Source of the DNA: a bacterium
GTDB lineage: Bacteria > UBP4 > UBA4092 > JAOAEQ01
NCBI GenBank assembly: GCA_026416715.1
Contig: JAOAEQ010000010.1
Coordinates: 1 to 64,000 of the forward strand
Length of the DNA stretch: 64,000 nucleotides
Direction: 5' to 3'
Part shown: in pieces, positions 29,177 through 37,360 of the stretch
Layout: each line of letters begins with the position of its first letter
Numbering within the stretch: position 1 is the first letter of the stretch
Position numbers and translations under genes: made by a program
Notes under the pieces: model-generated
The model's database searches: none
Seen by the model: only the letters and a program-made list of their open reading frames with translations
Told to the model about the DNA's origin: nothing

Positions 29177-30329
29177 ATTTCCTATCGGCTTTACCTGGTT
29201 TATTGGATATCTTAAATATCGGAAAATCTTCGTCTCATTATTAATCGGGATAATTATCGTTAGCGTAACCTATTCTTCTAGTTTTTCGGTAAAAACAGAA
29301 CCTATTGCGCAAGCGAAAAACATCATTCTTCTAATTGGCGATGGTATGGGTATCGGCCAAATTACCCTAGCGCGAGTCGCGCTTGTCGGTGCTGACGGTA
29401 AGTTAAATTTGGATAGATTTCCCTACGTCGGTCTGGTAAAAACCCATGCGGCAGACGATATCGTTACCGATTCCGCAGCTTCTGGAACCGCATTAGCTAC
29501 CGGGCAAAAAACCGATAATGGTAAAGTCAGCGTTAGCTCTGATGGACAACCAATAAAAACGGTGCTTGAACTCGCGGAAGAACAGGGGAAAGCGACCGGA
29601 TTAGTTACTACGGTTCAAATCGTTCATGCTACCCCAGCAGTTTTTGCCGCACATCAATCTAGTCGAGCGAGTTTATCTGAAATTGCAGTTCAGATGCTAG
29701 ATAAAAACATTGAAGTTCTGTTCGGTGGTGGCATGAATTATTTTATTCCTGAAACCGAATTAGGTGGTAAACGAAGTGATACCGTGAATTTGCTGCAAGA
29801 TGCGGAAAAAAAAGGATATAGTCTTATCAGTACTAAGTTGCAGTTATCAACCGCAACTAGCGGTCGTATTCTAGGTTTATTTGCTGGAGAAGCATTTATT
29901 GGAGCTGAACAAGAGCCATCGTTGGCTAATATGGTTGAACGTGCGATTTTTATATTATCCCGTTTTCCAAAAGGTTTTTTCTTAATGGCTGAAGGCGGAC
30001 AAATTGATTGGAAAGCGCACGGAAATGACCAAGATGGACTAATTAAGGAAATGCAGGATTTCGATACCGCAGTGGGAAAAGCGCTCGAATTTGCTAAGTC
30101 TCGGAAAGATACATTAGTCATCGTTACCGCTGACCATGACACCGGTGGATTATCGGTGTTATCGGATAAAGATAAAGGATTGAAAAGCAGTTGGGCAACT
30201 AAGAGTCATACAGGAAACATGGTTGCTGTGTTCGCTTACGGACCAGCGGCAGAACGGTTTACTGGCGTACTCGATAATACTGATATTGGAAAAAATATCC
30301 GTGAAATAATTAAAGAGAGAACAAATTGA
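29160..30329 (+). CDS. phoA: alkaline phosphatase, membrane-anchored or exported
   Basis: The 389-residue protein has an N-terminal hydrophobic segment (IFVSLLIGIIIVSVTYSS, about 22-40) acting as signal or anchor, then the PhoA fold. Metal/active-site segments are LLIGDGMGIGQ, the nucleophile S105 in VTDSAASGTA, GGQIDWKAHGND, VIVTADHDTGG and SHTGNMVAVFAYG. It hydrolyses phosphate monoesters outside the cytoplasm, with two Zn and one Mg in the family. The protein is shorter than E. coli PhoA (471), lacking some surface insertions. Translation is probably coupled to the upstream epimerase gene (17-base overlap; ribosome site GGGGG inside that gene). No pho-box was recognised. Confidence 0.92.
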   Translation: MLKLYKFPIGFTWFIGYLKYRKIFVSLLIGIIIVSVTYSSSFSVKTEPIAQAKNIILLIGDGMGIGQITLARVALVGADGKLNLDRFPYVGLVKTHAADDIVTDSAASGTALATGQKTDNGKVSVSSDGQPIKTVLELAEEQGKATGLVTTVQIVHATPAVFAAHQSSRASLSEIAVQMLDKNIEVLFGGGMNYFIPETELGGKRSDTVNLLQDAEKKGYSLISTKLQLSTATSGRILGLFAGEAFIGAEQEPSLANMVERAIFILSRFPKGFFLMAEGGQIDWKAHGNDQDGLIKEMQDFDTAVGKALEFAKSRKDTLVIVTADHDTGGLSVLSDKDKGLKSSWATKSHTGNMVAVFAYGPAAERFTGVLDNTDIGKNIREIIKERTN

Positions 30330-30413
30330 ACGAATTACTGCGAAGGAATCGAATGAAATTGGGGGCATTCGCTCACATTCGAATAATGCAAAATTATAAG
30401 GAGGAATTATTTT

Positions 30414-30743
30414 ATGGCAGGAGCAACAGTAGAAATTACTGATACGAATTTCGATTCTGAAGTAATTCAATCATCCATTCCGGTACTCGTTGATTTCTGG
30501 GCAGAATGGTGTGGTCCGTGCAGAATGATTGCACCAACCTTAGAGAAATTAGCTACAGAATATGCTGGAAAAATCAAAATCGGCAAATTAAACGTTGATA
30601 ATAATCCAAATATTCCTAGCAAATTCGGGATTCATTCTATTCCAACATTAATCGCATTTAAAAATGGTAAGCAGGTAGATATGATAGTTGGTGCTGCTCC
30701 AGAAAAAGAAATCAGAAAAAAACTTGATGCGTTGTTGGTATAA
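30414..30743 (+). CDS. trxA: thioredoxin
   Basis: This 109-residue canonical thioredoxin has the active site WCGPC (C33 and C36) in FWAEWCGPCRM, the buried aspartate in VDFWAEW, the cis-proline in HSIPTLIAFKNG, and the C-terminal GAAPEKEIRKKL. It reduces protein disulfides in the cytosol using thioredoxin reductase. AGGAGG lies about 8 bases before ATG. It stands alone, 84 bases after the phosphatase, on the same strand. Confidence 0.97.
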   Translation: MAGATVEITDTNFDSEVIQSSIPVLVDFWAEWCGPCRMIAPTLEKLATEYAGKIKIGKLNVDNNPNIPSKFGIHSIPTLIAFKNGKQVDMIVGAAPEKEIRKKLDALLV

Positions 30744-30830
30744 GATAAAGATTCAAATGGATGGAAGCAAAGTTAAACGGATTCTCCATTTATAAACACT
30801 TACACATTTATTTGTCAGCATGGTTGTCTT

Positions 30831-31820
30831 ATGGTTGAAGCTCGCGAATATATCTCGCTTGATCATAACAGGGTTCAATGTCAGCTTTGTCCGCATCACT
30901 GCATGATAGCACCGAACAAAAGCGGAATTTGCGGAATCCGGAAAAATATTGATGGGAAACTTTATGCGCTGATGTATGCCCGAGCTTCTTCAGTCTCACT
31001 CGACCCGATTGAAAAGAAACCGTTATACCATTTCTATCCTGGTTCCCAGATTTTGTCTATGGGAACCTATGGCTGTAACTTCCGTTGTCCATGGTGCCAA
31101 AACTGGACTATTTCCCAAGAACACGATGGACCAACCCATACAGTTCCACCCGAAACTGCCGTAACACTGGGTAGCCGGCAAGGGTCAATCGGTATCTCAT
31201 ATACCTATAACGAACCATTAATTTGGTTTGAATATGTCTATGACACGGCAAAGTTAGCCAAAGAAAAGGGGCTGGTTAATGTTGTGGTTACCAACGGATA
31301 TATTAATGCAGAACCACTGCAACAGCTTTTACCTTACATCGATGCGATGAACATAGATTTAAAATCATTTTCAGCAGAGTTCTATAAAAAATACTGCGGT
31401 GGAACATTAGACGCTGTTCTTCAGACAATAGAACTAGCAATCAAAGCCAACGTACACGTGGAATTAACCACCTTACTTATCCCAACGTTGAATGATAATG
31501 AGCAAGAGCTAATTGCTATGGTTGATTGGATAGCGAAATTAAACGATACTATCCCGCTCCATTTTTCACGGTATTTTCCGCAATATCAATGTGAGGTATC
31601 ACCCACACCTATAGCTACCCTGAAAAAAGCGCGACAAATCGCACTCCAGAAATTGAAATATGTTTTTCTAGGGAATGTTCATGACCCAGAATCGGATAGT
31701 ACGTTCTGCCCAGCTTGCCATAATCTCTTAATTAAACGAGAAGGATATTGGACGAGTATCATAGGGATTAAGGACAAAAGATGTAGCAGATGCAGTCGGC
31801 AGGTAGATATTGTTTTATAA
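30831..31820 (+). CDS. amrS: AmmeMemoRadiSam-system radical SAM enzyme (PflA-like)
   Basis: The 329-residue protein has a Cys-rich N-terminal metal-binding region (VQCQLCPHHCMIAPNKSGIC). The radical SAM motif CX3CX2C is C82, C86 and C89 (GCNFRCPWCQN). The family phrase SVSLDPIEKKPLYHFYPG and ISYTYNEPLIWFEY are also present, and a C-terminal CPACHN...CSRC pair may bind a further metal. This set is diagnostic of the AmrS family, which in other genomes is often beside AMMECR1 and Memo-domain genes. Neither partner is visible here. Its reaction is not firmly established. The convergent neighbour on the minus strand starts 84 bases beyond its end. Confidence 0.9.
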   Translation: MVEAREYISLDHNRVQCQLCPHHCMIAPNKSGICGIRKNIDGKLYALMYARASSVSLDPIEKKPLYHFYPGSQILSMGTYGCNFRCPWCQNWTISQEHDGPTHTVPPETAVTLGSRQGSIGISYTYNEPLIWFEYVYDTAKLAKEKGLVNVVVTNGYINAEPLQQLLPYIDAMNIDLKSFSAEFYKKYCGGTLDAVLQTIELAIKANVHVELTTLLIPTLNDNEQELIAMVDWIAKLNDTIPLHFSRYFPQYQCEVSPTPIATLKKARQIALQKLKYVFLGNVHDPESDSTFCPACHNLLIKREGYWTSIIGIKDKRCSRCSRQVDIVL

Positions 31821-31904
31821 ACTCAATATGTAATGTAAAATGAGCATTGCATAATTTTCAATGTTTCTAAATTTGACATTTGAGTTTTAACATGTGATAT
31901 TGCT

Positions 31905-32750
31905 TCATCGGAACCGGTACCACTGGTCTGGATATCGTTCGATATATTTTCCTAATGCGGTTAAATATGCTTTCGTATTCGCGACAATATCTGCCTCCGG
32001 ATTATCAGTTTTCTGCGATTCTATTGGTGGGTCAAGGTGGATTTCTAGTTTATCATTCGGTTGCCGGATCATAACTGCAGGAATAACTACCGCATCGGTT
32101 CTGCGTGCAAGCATAGCTGGTCCTTTAGGAACACGAACTTTTTCTCCGAACCATTCAAGTTCTATTCCGCCGGGACCGAACTCTAAATCGCCGATTAATC
32201 CTACTAACCGTTTTGCTTCCAACGCTCTATAACATTCACGGACACCAGTGAGATTTGGAGAAAACACCTTTATACCGGCTAATTTTCGCCGGTATAAAAA
32301 TAATTTATTCACGCGTTTGTCTGGATGGTCTAGCGCAATTACCGTCATTCGATACCCGAGTTTTGCAACGACAATCGCGCCTAATTCCCAATTCCCAAAA
32401 TGACCGCTTAGGAAAATGATACGTTTCCCTTCAGCAATGGCATTATCCAAATATTCTTTGCCATAAATCGGAATATGTAAACGAATATATTCTTGCGTTA
32501 ATTTCGGTACTCGGAAGAAATCAACAAGATATTTAAAAAAATTAACTATGGTATTCCTCGTTAAGGTATTAATATTTAGGTTCTGTTTTGTTGCTTGTAG
32601 CAGGAACTGCTGATGTTGCCGGATAATGCGGCGTAATCTGAAATTAAATAAATAGCAGAGATATGCGAGAAGCGTTGCTATTTGATAACAGAGTTTCAAT
32701 GGAAGTCGCAAGGTGATAAAGATAGCTATACTATACCAAAAATAAAGCAT
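31905..32750 (-). CDS. lipid A biosynthesis-type lauroyl/acyltransferase (LpxL/HtrB family)
   Basis: The 281-residue protein has an N-terminal hydrophobic anchor (IAIFITLRLPLKLCYQIATL) and the LpxL/LpxM-family catalytic H-x4-E as GHFGNWELG (about 115-123). Downstream are LEWFGEKVRVPKGPAMLARR, which includes the conserved GP...A.LA turn, and DAVVIPAVMIR. The family adds secondary acyl chains to Kdo2-lipid A at the inner membrane. This implies an outer membrane with lipid A-like lipids, although some members acylate other glycolipids. It is separated by 44 bases from the secreted FG-GAP protein gene upstream and may be co-transcribed with it. Confidence 0.88.
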   Translation of the reverse strand: MLYFWYSIAIFITLRLPLKLCYQIATLLAYLCYLFNFRLRRIIRQHQQFLLQATKQNLNINTLTRNTIVNFFKYLVDFFRVPKLTQEYIRLHIPIYGKEYLDNAIAEGKRIIFLSGHFGNWELGAIVVAKLGYRMTVIALDHPDKRVNKLFLYRRKLAGIKVFSPNLTGVRECYRALEAKRLVGLIGDLEFGPGGIELEWFGEKVRVPKGPAMLARRTDAVVIPAVMIRQPNDKLEIHLDPPIESQKTDNPEADIVANTKAYLTALGKYIERYPDQWYRFR

Positions 32751-32794
32751 AGATTTTTCGAGGCATCTTTGCAGTTATAGGTTTGTTCAGAATT

Positions 32795-34564
32795 TTAGGA
32801 ATTGTTAAGTTGGAAAATGAATATCGTTGACTTGATTGTGCCAGATTCAAAATTATCGACAGCGATAATTAGTTCAGTGGTTCCATCACCGTTAATATCG
32901 CCTGTTGCCAAGTGGGTAATACTCCCAGAAATCGGATACGTTAATTTTAGTTGTGGAATTCCATTATTCCAGGTATACATATATACAGTGTCATTTTCTC
33001 CATAAACTGATGAAGATGAACAAACAATTTGAACGTTCGCGACGGTATCTCGGCTGCGAAAAACGGATAAACTGTTGCCGTGCGTTGTAGCACTTGTCCA
33101 AATCAGGTTAAACGTATCGGTATATGCTTGGAGTTGATAGTCTTCATTAATTAAAAACCATAGCGGCGATTCACTATCAGGAGAATAAACGCCAGCAATG
33201 GTATAAAAGTTTACTGGAACTGAATAAGTTTGAGTATTAACCGTACCGTCAACATCAATATTCATTACATATATTGTTTCACCGCTATACATATTCGATA
33301 ACGGAGATAAATCCGCTGTAACTACAACCGTTTTCCCATCCGGAGAACGTAAGGTTCGAAGCGCTAAATGGTCAAGGCGAGTTAACAGCTTAAGCCGATT
33401 ACTATTCCATTCATAGACTTCACTTTTAGTCATTCCGGAATGATGAATACTTACTGCCTGCCATAACTCAATAATTGTTGCCTGCCGAATCCAATCTCGC
33501 ACTCGCGCAGTAGGTAGATTCACTCCAAACGGTAGGGTATATTTCTCCTGCAGAGTTTCGTTATTCCATTTAAACAACCTCATTTTATCTGCGGTAAATA
33601 ACACTACCTCTGCCTGATTATCTTTATCAATATCCCCGGCAGTAAGTCCGAAAATCTGTTCATTGAACGGAATCCGGTCGAACAATTGCAATAAACTCGG
33701 TTCTGACGAAGTATTTTCTACAACTACCGGCAGCGGTTCTATTCTCTGAGCGGTAGTATCATCTGTGACCAACGGTTCTGGTTTCGGCGGGACTAATCGC
33801 TGAACTGCAGGAAATAATAATTGATATAACGGAATATTTTTATCAAGTGTTAACATAACCGGTGGATGAATAATTCCGCCATACCGATATATCTGATAAA
33901 CGATTCGGCTGCTTGCTGCTTCATGTTCCCAATGCCCGACTAAAATCGTTGCATAGTCGGTTTCACGGAATATCTGCTGCGCAACGACGGTATCAAGAGT
34001 AAGCGACGCTAACGTAGCGGTATCCGTTGCAGTTGAATAAAGTTGATTAATTCGTTTCTGCCATAACCCGCTTAATTCAACTGATGCCGTAGCAGTATAT
34101 CTACCGGAAGCGGTCAACTGCCCTGCTAGCATTTCGCTAATCAACTGGATTCTACCCTCCTCGCCAAGACTAATCACCGCAACTTTTTCCGGTCCGCTGA
34201 CGACTCGGTCACCTTTCCGAATTGGATACGGTTTGAACATACGACTAATTCTCCCTGCTGGGAACTGCCGAGATAGTCGGGTTATTTCCAATTCTGCGGT
34301 TGGGGTCAGCGGACTTGCGGTATCCGCAGCGGAATAGATATAGAATCGCGAACGAAGAGTTATTTTCGATGGGTCGAGAAAAAAGAGATAAATCGTATCT
34401 TTACGAACCTCATAAACGCTACCGACAGCTGTGCCTAGTTCTTGCTGAATTCGCGTTTCCAGTTCAGTCACCAATCCCGGAAGGTCAAAGTCCTGCGCGC
34501 CAGCAAGTTGACCGAGAGCAATAATGAAAAACAGTTTCACGAAAAAACGAAAGAACGAAAGCAT
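32795..34564 (-). CDS. secreted protein with FG-GAP/VCBS-like repeats, unknown
   Basis: This 589-residue protein starts with a signal peptide (FFRFFVKLFFIIALGQLAGAQ, cut probably at AGA-Q, near residue 23). Residues 25-270 form an unrecognised domain with a coil-like start (LVTELETRIQQELG) and a Pro-rich linker near 265-290. The C-terminal half holds at least two FG-GAP-type calcium-binding signatures, GDIDKDNQAEVVLF (near 310) and GDINGDGTTELIIA (near 560). A beta-propeller of about seven blades is therefore likely. Such propellers bind ligands or other envelope proteins. The N-terminal domain resembles proteins that handle assembly in the envelope, but no firm name applies. Confidence 0.75.
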   Translation of the reverse strand: MLSFFRFFVKLFFIIALGQLAGAQDFDLPGLVTELETRIQQELGTAVGSVYEVRKDTIYLFFLDPSKITLRSRFYIYSAADTASPLTPTAELEITRLSRQFPAGRISRMFKPYPIRKGDRVVSGPEKVAVISLGEEGRIQLISEMLAGQLTASGRYTATASVELSGLWQKRINQLYSTATDTATLASLTLDTVVAQQIFRETDYATILVGHWEHEAASSRIVYQIYRYGGIIHPPVMLTLDKNIPLYQLLFPAVQRLVPPKPEPLVTDDTTAQRIEPLPVVVENTSSEPSLLQLFDRIPFNEQIFGLTAGDIDKDNQAEVVLFTADKMRLFKWNNETLQEKYTLPFGVNLPTARVRDWIRQATIIELWQAVSIHHSGMTKSEVYEWNSNRLKLLTRLDHLALRTLRSPDGKTVVVTADLSPLSNMYSGETIYVMNIDVDGTVNTQTYSVPVNFYTIAGVYSPDSESPLWFLINEDYQLQAYTDTFNLIWTSATTHGNSLSVFRSRDTVANVQIVCSSSSVYGENDTVYMYTWNNGIPQLKLTYPISGSITHLATGDINGDGTTELIIAVDNFESGTIKSTIFIFQLNNS

Positions 34565-34617
34565 CTGGAATGTTAAATTAAAAATTTACAATGCTAATTT
34601 TGCGTTCTGAAATGAGT

Positions 34618-35511
34618 TTAATAAATCACTTTATTCAGTGGATATTCAATTATCCCCTGGGCACCGGCGCGTTTAAGTTGCGGGATAAGACTCCGCGCAA
34701 TCCGTTCTTCGATAATCGTTTCGACATCAACCCAATCAGGGTCGGTTAACGGTGCAATAGTCGGCTTCTTCAGTGCTGGGAGAATAGCAAGAACGTTCTC
34801 TAGATTCTTCTTGTTAACATTCATTTTTAGTCCAACCATTTCTTCTGCAACCAACGCTCCTTGCAAGAGCATCGCCAGATTCTCGATTTTATTCCGTTTC
34901 CATTGGTTCTGCCAGGAATCGAAGTTAGCGATTAATCGTGTCGTTGATTCTAGGACAGTTTCAACGATCCGGAGATTATTCGCCGCTAACGATGACCCGG
35001 TTTCAGTTAGTTCAACAATCGCATCAACTAACCGTGGCGGTTTAACTTCAGTTGCACCCCAAGAGAACTCGACTTCCGCTTTAACTCCTGATTTCGCCAG
35101 ATATTTCTTGGTTATATTCACCACTTCGGTTGCAATACGTTTTCCTTCCAAATCTTTAACCGATTTTATCGGTGAATCGACCGGAACCGCTAAAACCCAT
35201 CGAACTGGACGCAATCCACCTTTCGCGTAGACCAATTCACAGACTTCTTTAACCTTCGCATTCGATTCTACTATCCAATCTTTCCCGGTTAATCCGACAT
35301 CAAGTACCCCTTCTTCAACATATCGCGCCATTTCCTGCGCACGTATCAGGATAGCTTCCATTTCCGGGTCGTCTATATTCGGGAAATAGGATCGCGCAGT
35401 TTTCGTTATTTTATACCCTGCGTTCCGAAACATCGTGAACGTTGATTCTTCTAAACTCCCTTTCGGCAACCCCAGCCGTAATACATTATCTTTTTTCTCT
35501 AATCGTTTCAT
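34618..35511 (-). CDS. hisG: ATP phosphoribosyltransferase, long form
   Basis: The 297-residue enzyme catalyses the first step of histidine synthesis (ATP + PRPP to phosphoribosyl-ATP). Family segments are [14 protein letters not shown] at the start, [27 protein letters not shown] and the PRPP-binding-like [17 protein letters not shown]. The last 75 residues are the regulatory ACT-like domain of long HisG, which binds histidine as feedback inhibitor and removes the need for HisZ. The ribosome site is AGGAG, 9 bases before ATG. No other his gene is in the window. Confidence 0.95.
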   Translation of the reverse strand: MKRLEKKDNVLRLGLPKGSLEESTFTMFRNAGYKITKTARSYFPNIDDPEMEAILIRAQEMARYVEEGVLDVGLTGKDWIVESNAKVKEVCELVYAKGGLRPVRWVLAVPVDSPIKSVKDLEGKRIATEVVNITKKYLAKSGVKAEVEFSWGATEVKPPRLVDAIVELTETGSSLAANNLRIVETVLESTTRLIANFDSWQNQWKRNKIENLAMLLQGALVAEEMVGLKMNVNKKNLENVLAILPALKKPTIAPLTDPDWVDVETIIEERIARSLIPQLKRAGAQGIIEYPLNKVIY

Positions 35512-35671
35512 AGATTTTTCTCCTAACCAACAGATTGATACGTTAAGGTTTTCTAATTTGAATTTGGTACTTTGAATTTAATGCAACTATTGTAGCAGAC
35601 AATCGAACCCTTTACCAGACTGGGAAGTAAGCCTGGGGAAGGAAACCTCCTGTAAAAATGTTACCTAATGG

Positions 35672-36217
35672 TTATAATCTAAACCCCAAGCCCGGATAAG
35701 TCCCAGTACTCTTACCGAGTTCAAACCATTTTTTAACGTAGAGATTCTGTCCGGTTAACGGTGGGAATTTTTTTGCTTTCTGATTCCATATTGCCTTAAT
35801 CTCATCCGATTCATTCTTCCACTGGTGCATAACCTGGTTAAATAATGCTCGATGCTCCTGCTGTTTTGCAGTTTGCGGATTCGGCGGAATAACCCATCTC
35901 CGAGTATATGGTTTATGTTTTTTCGTCCCCGGAACATACACAATGGTTCCGGCATCTTTCTCCGAAAATTTCCCACTGGCGGATAAAGCGCCTAATGGAA
36001 ACTGTATGAGTTCGATGTTTCCATCAACCGCAAATTTCTCTGCCATAATTTCGACAAACGCAGAGTGTAATGCCGTCTTAACCTGTTTCGTTTTCGCAGA
36101 ATCAAGTTCTATCTTTCGAATTCGTTGATTAAATCGGTCTTCAACCATCTGCTGAAACTTCTTCAGCGGGATGCGTAACCCGACGTAAGGTAAATCGGTG
36201 CTTCTCGTCCGTTTCAT
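35672..36217 (-). CDS. unknown protein with a C-terminal 'NPQT...W...GQNLY' domain
   Basis: The 181-residue protein is set by an AGGAGAG site (36221-36227) just before the ATG at 36217; the frame is open further up to 36295, but that part lies in the leader hairpin. The N-terminal half has basic helices. The C-terminal half (about 115-175) reads IPPNPQTAKQQEHRALFNQV, then MHQWKNESDEIKAIWNQKA, then LTGQNLYVKKWF. I recall this pattern (NP.T..Q...R..F...W..L....K..W...A....G.NLY) from small proteins in prophages and in many environmental genomes. It looks helical and basic, so nucleic-acid binding is possible but unproven. Transcription starts from a predicted promoter at 36317-36325 with a hairpin in the leader. 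Confidence 0.65.
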   Translation of the reverse strand: MKRTRSTDLPYVGLRIPLKKFQQMVEDRFNQRIRKIELDSAKTKQVKTALHSAFVEIMAEKFAVDGNIELIQFPLGALSASGKFSEKDAGTIVYVPGTKKHKPYTRRWVIPPNPQTAKQQEHRALFNQVMHQWKNESDEIKAIWNQKAKKFPPLTGQNLYVKKWFELGKSTGTYPGLGFRL

Positions 36218-36245
36218 AATCTCTCCTGGTGTCGAATATAATACG

Positions 36246-36286
36246 GAGAGGAACAAGAGCGGGTTAAAGCCGCTCTTGTTCCTCTC
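36246..36286 (-). other. perfect 17-base-pair hairpin in the leader of the unknown gene at 35672-36217
   Basis: GAGAGGAACAAGAGCGG at 36246-36262 is the exact reverse complement of 36270-36286, with the 7-base loop GTTAAAG. It lies about 20 bases before the ribosome site and between the predicted promoter and the start. Neither side is followed by a T tract, so it is not a standard terminator. Confidence 0.8.
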
Positions 36287-36316
36287 TGGTATCAATTCTT
36301 CAATAAAAGCATATAA

Positions 36317-36325
36317 ATTATACCA
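36317..36325 (-). promoter_or_regulatory. extended -10 promoter for the unknown gene
   Basis: On the minus strand, TGG-TATAAT reads as an extended -10 element (TATAAT at 36322-36317). No good -35 box is visible. It predicts a leader of about 90 bases containing the hairpin. Confidence 0.5.
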
Positions 36326-36369
36326 AGGTAGGATTCAAATATGATAGCAGTCAGCATTGAAATAGTTTA

Positions 36370-36378
36370 TGCTATAAT
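36370..36378 (+). promoter_or_regulatory. extended -10 promoter for yqeC
   Basis: TGC-TATAAT on the plus strand gives an extended -10 element, with TATAAT at 36373-36378, about 52 bases before the yqeC start. The two divergent promoters lie about 50 bases apart. Confidence 0.5.
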
Positions 36379-36430
36379 GGAGAAAGTAACCAGATACTAT
36401 TGAGAATCATCGGTTGGTATGTAAGCGGAT

Positions 36431-37288
36431 ATGAAACTAAACCTATTAAGTACTCTCGGATTAACAAAACCCGCTGTGGTAAGCATTATCGGAACCGGGG
36501 GTAAAACTACTCTGATGTATCGCTTAGCAAAAGAATTGGTTACACGCAAACATACGGTGATAACAACGACTACCACTAAAATATATCCCCCAGAACCAGA
36601 ACAATCGCCTTGTTTAATCGAGGTATCGAAAATCACCGCTGATAAAATCCGGTTTATAAACGGGCTGATTAATAAAGAACGGCATATAACCCTTACTGCT
36701 GGCAGAAATCAGGAAGATAAACTTGTCGGATTCAAACCTTCGGTAATAGATAAACTCGTTAATCAGTTACAGCCGGATTATCTGCTGATTGAAGCAGATG
36801 GTGCCAGAGGAAAATCGCTTAAAGCGTATCGCTTGGAAAATCCGCAATCCGTAATCCAAAACTCGAAACCAAAATCTGCAATTTTAAATCTGAAATCTCA
36901 CATTGAACCCGTTATTCCTCGATCGACTACATTGTGTATTCTGGTAATTGGGTGGGATGTTTTGGGAAAGCCGTTGAATGAACGGTATGTCCATCGAGCG
37001 AAACTCCTCGCTAACCTAATTCATGCTCAATTGAATTCGAACATCTCAATTGCGCACATCATTGATGCATTATGTCTACCCGGCGGGTATATCTCTCGAG
37101 TTCCAACAAAATGCACATTAACCGTTTTTATCAATAAAGTGGAGGTAGAAAGGAATTCCAAGAACCTAGTTGATTTCTGCGCTGAACTCAATAATCAATC
37201 GCCTAGAAGAATTAATCAGATTGTTATAGGTTCATTATTAGATGAACATCATAAATTTATCGTCGTTCAATCAAAAACTAACCGCTAA
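36431..37288 (+). CDS. yqeC: selenium-dependent hydroxylase accessory protein YqeC
   Basis: The 285-residue protein has the P-loop SIIGTGGKTTLMYRL (near 17-31), the TTTTTKIYPP segment and LLIEADGARGKSLKAY, all typical of YqeC. The family co-occurs with selenium-dependent molybdenum hydroxylases (xanthine dehydrogenase-like) and is thought to help install the labile selenium cofactor. Residues about 137-157 (NPQSVIQNSKPKSAILNLKS) are not expected in the family. They correspond to a DNA segment (36839-36899) made of AATCCGCAATCC-like repeats, apparently inserted in frame. If the insertion sits in a surface loop the protein may still work. No hydroxylase, selD or other selenium gene is in the window. 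Confidence 0.85.
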   Translation: MKLNLLSTLGLTKPAVVSIIGTGGKTTLMYRLAKELVTRKHTVITTTTTKIYPPEPEQSPCLIEVSKITADKIRFINGLINKERHITLTAGRNQEDKLVGFKPSVIDKLVNQLQPDYLLIEADGARGKSLKAYRLENPQSVIQNSKPKSAILNLKSHIEPVIPRSTTLCILVIGWDVLGKPLNERYVHRAKLLANLIHAQLNSNISIAHIIDALCLPGGYISRVPTKCTLTVFINKVEVERNSKNLVDFCAELNNQSPRRINQIVIGSLLDEHHKFIVVQSKTNR

Positions 37289-37360
37289 GCCAAAAAGAAA
37301 TCATATTCATTAGCGAACGTTGCGATTAACTAATCGCGCTTTGCGGGTAACTATTATCGT

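Noticed and set aside
36431-37288. Link between yqeC and the PLP enzyme at 4 kb as one selenium system
   Set aside because: The genes are 31 kb apart with unrelated genes between, and the SepSecS likeness of the PLP enzyme is weak.
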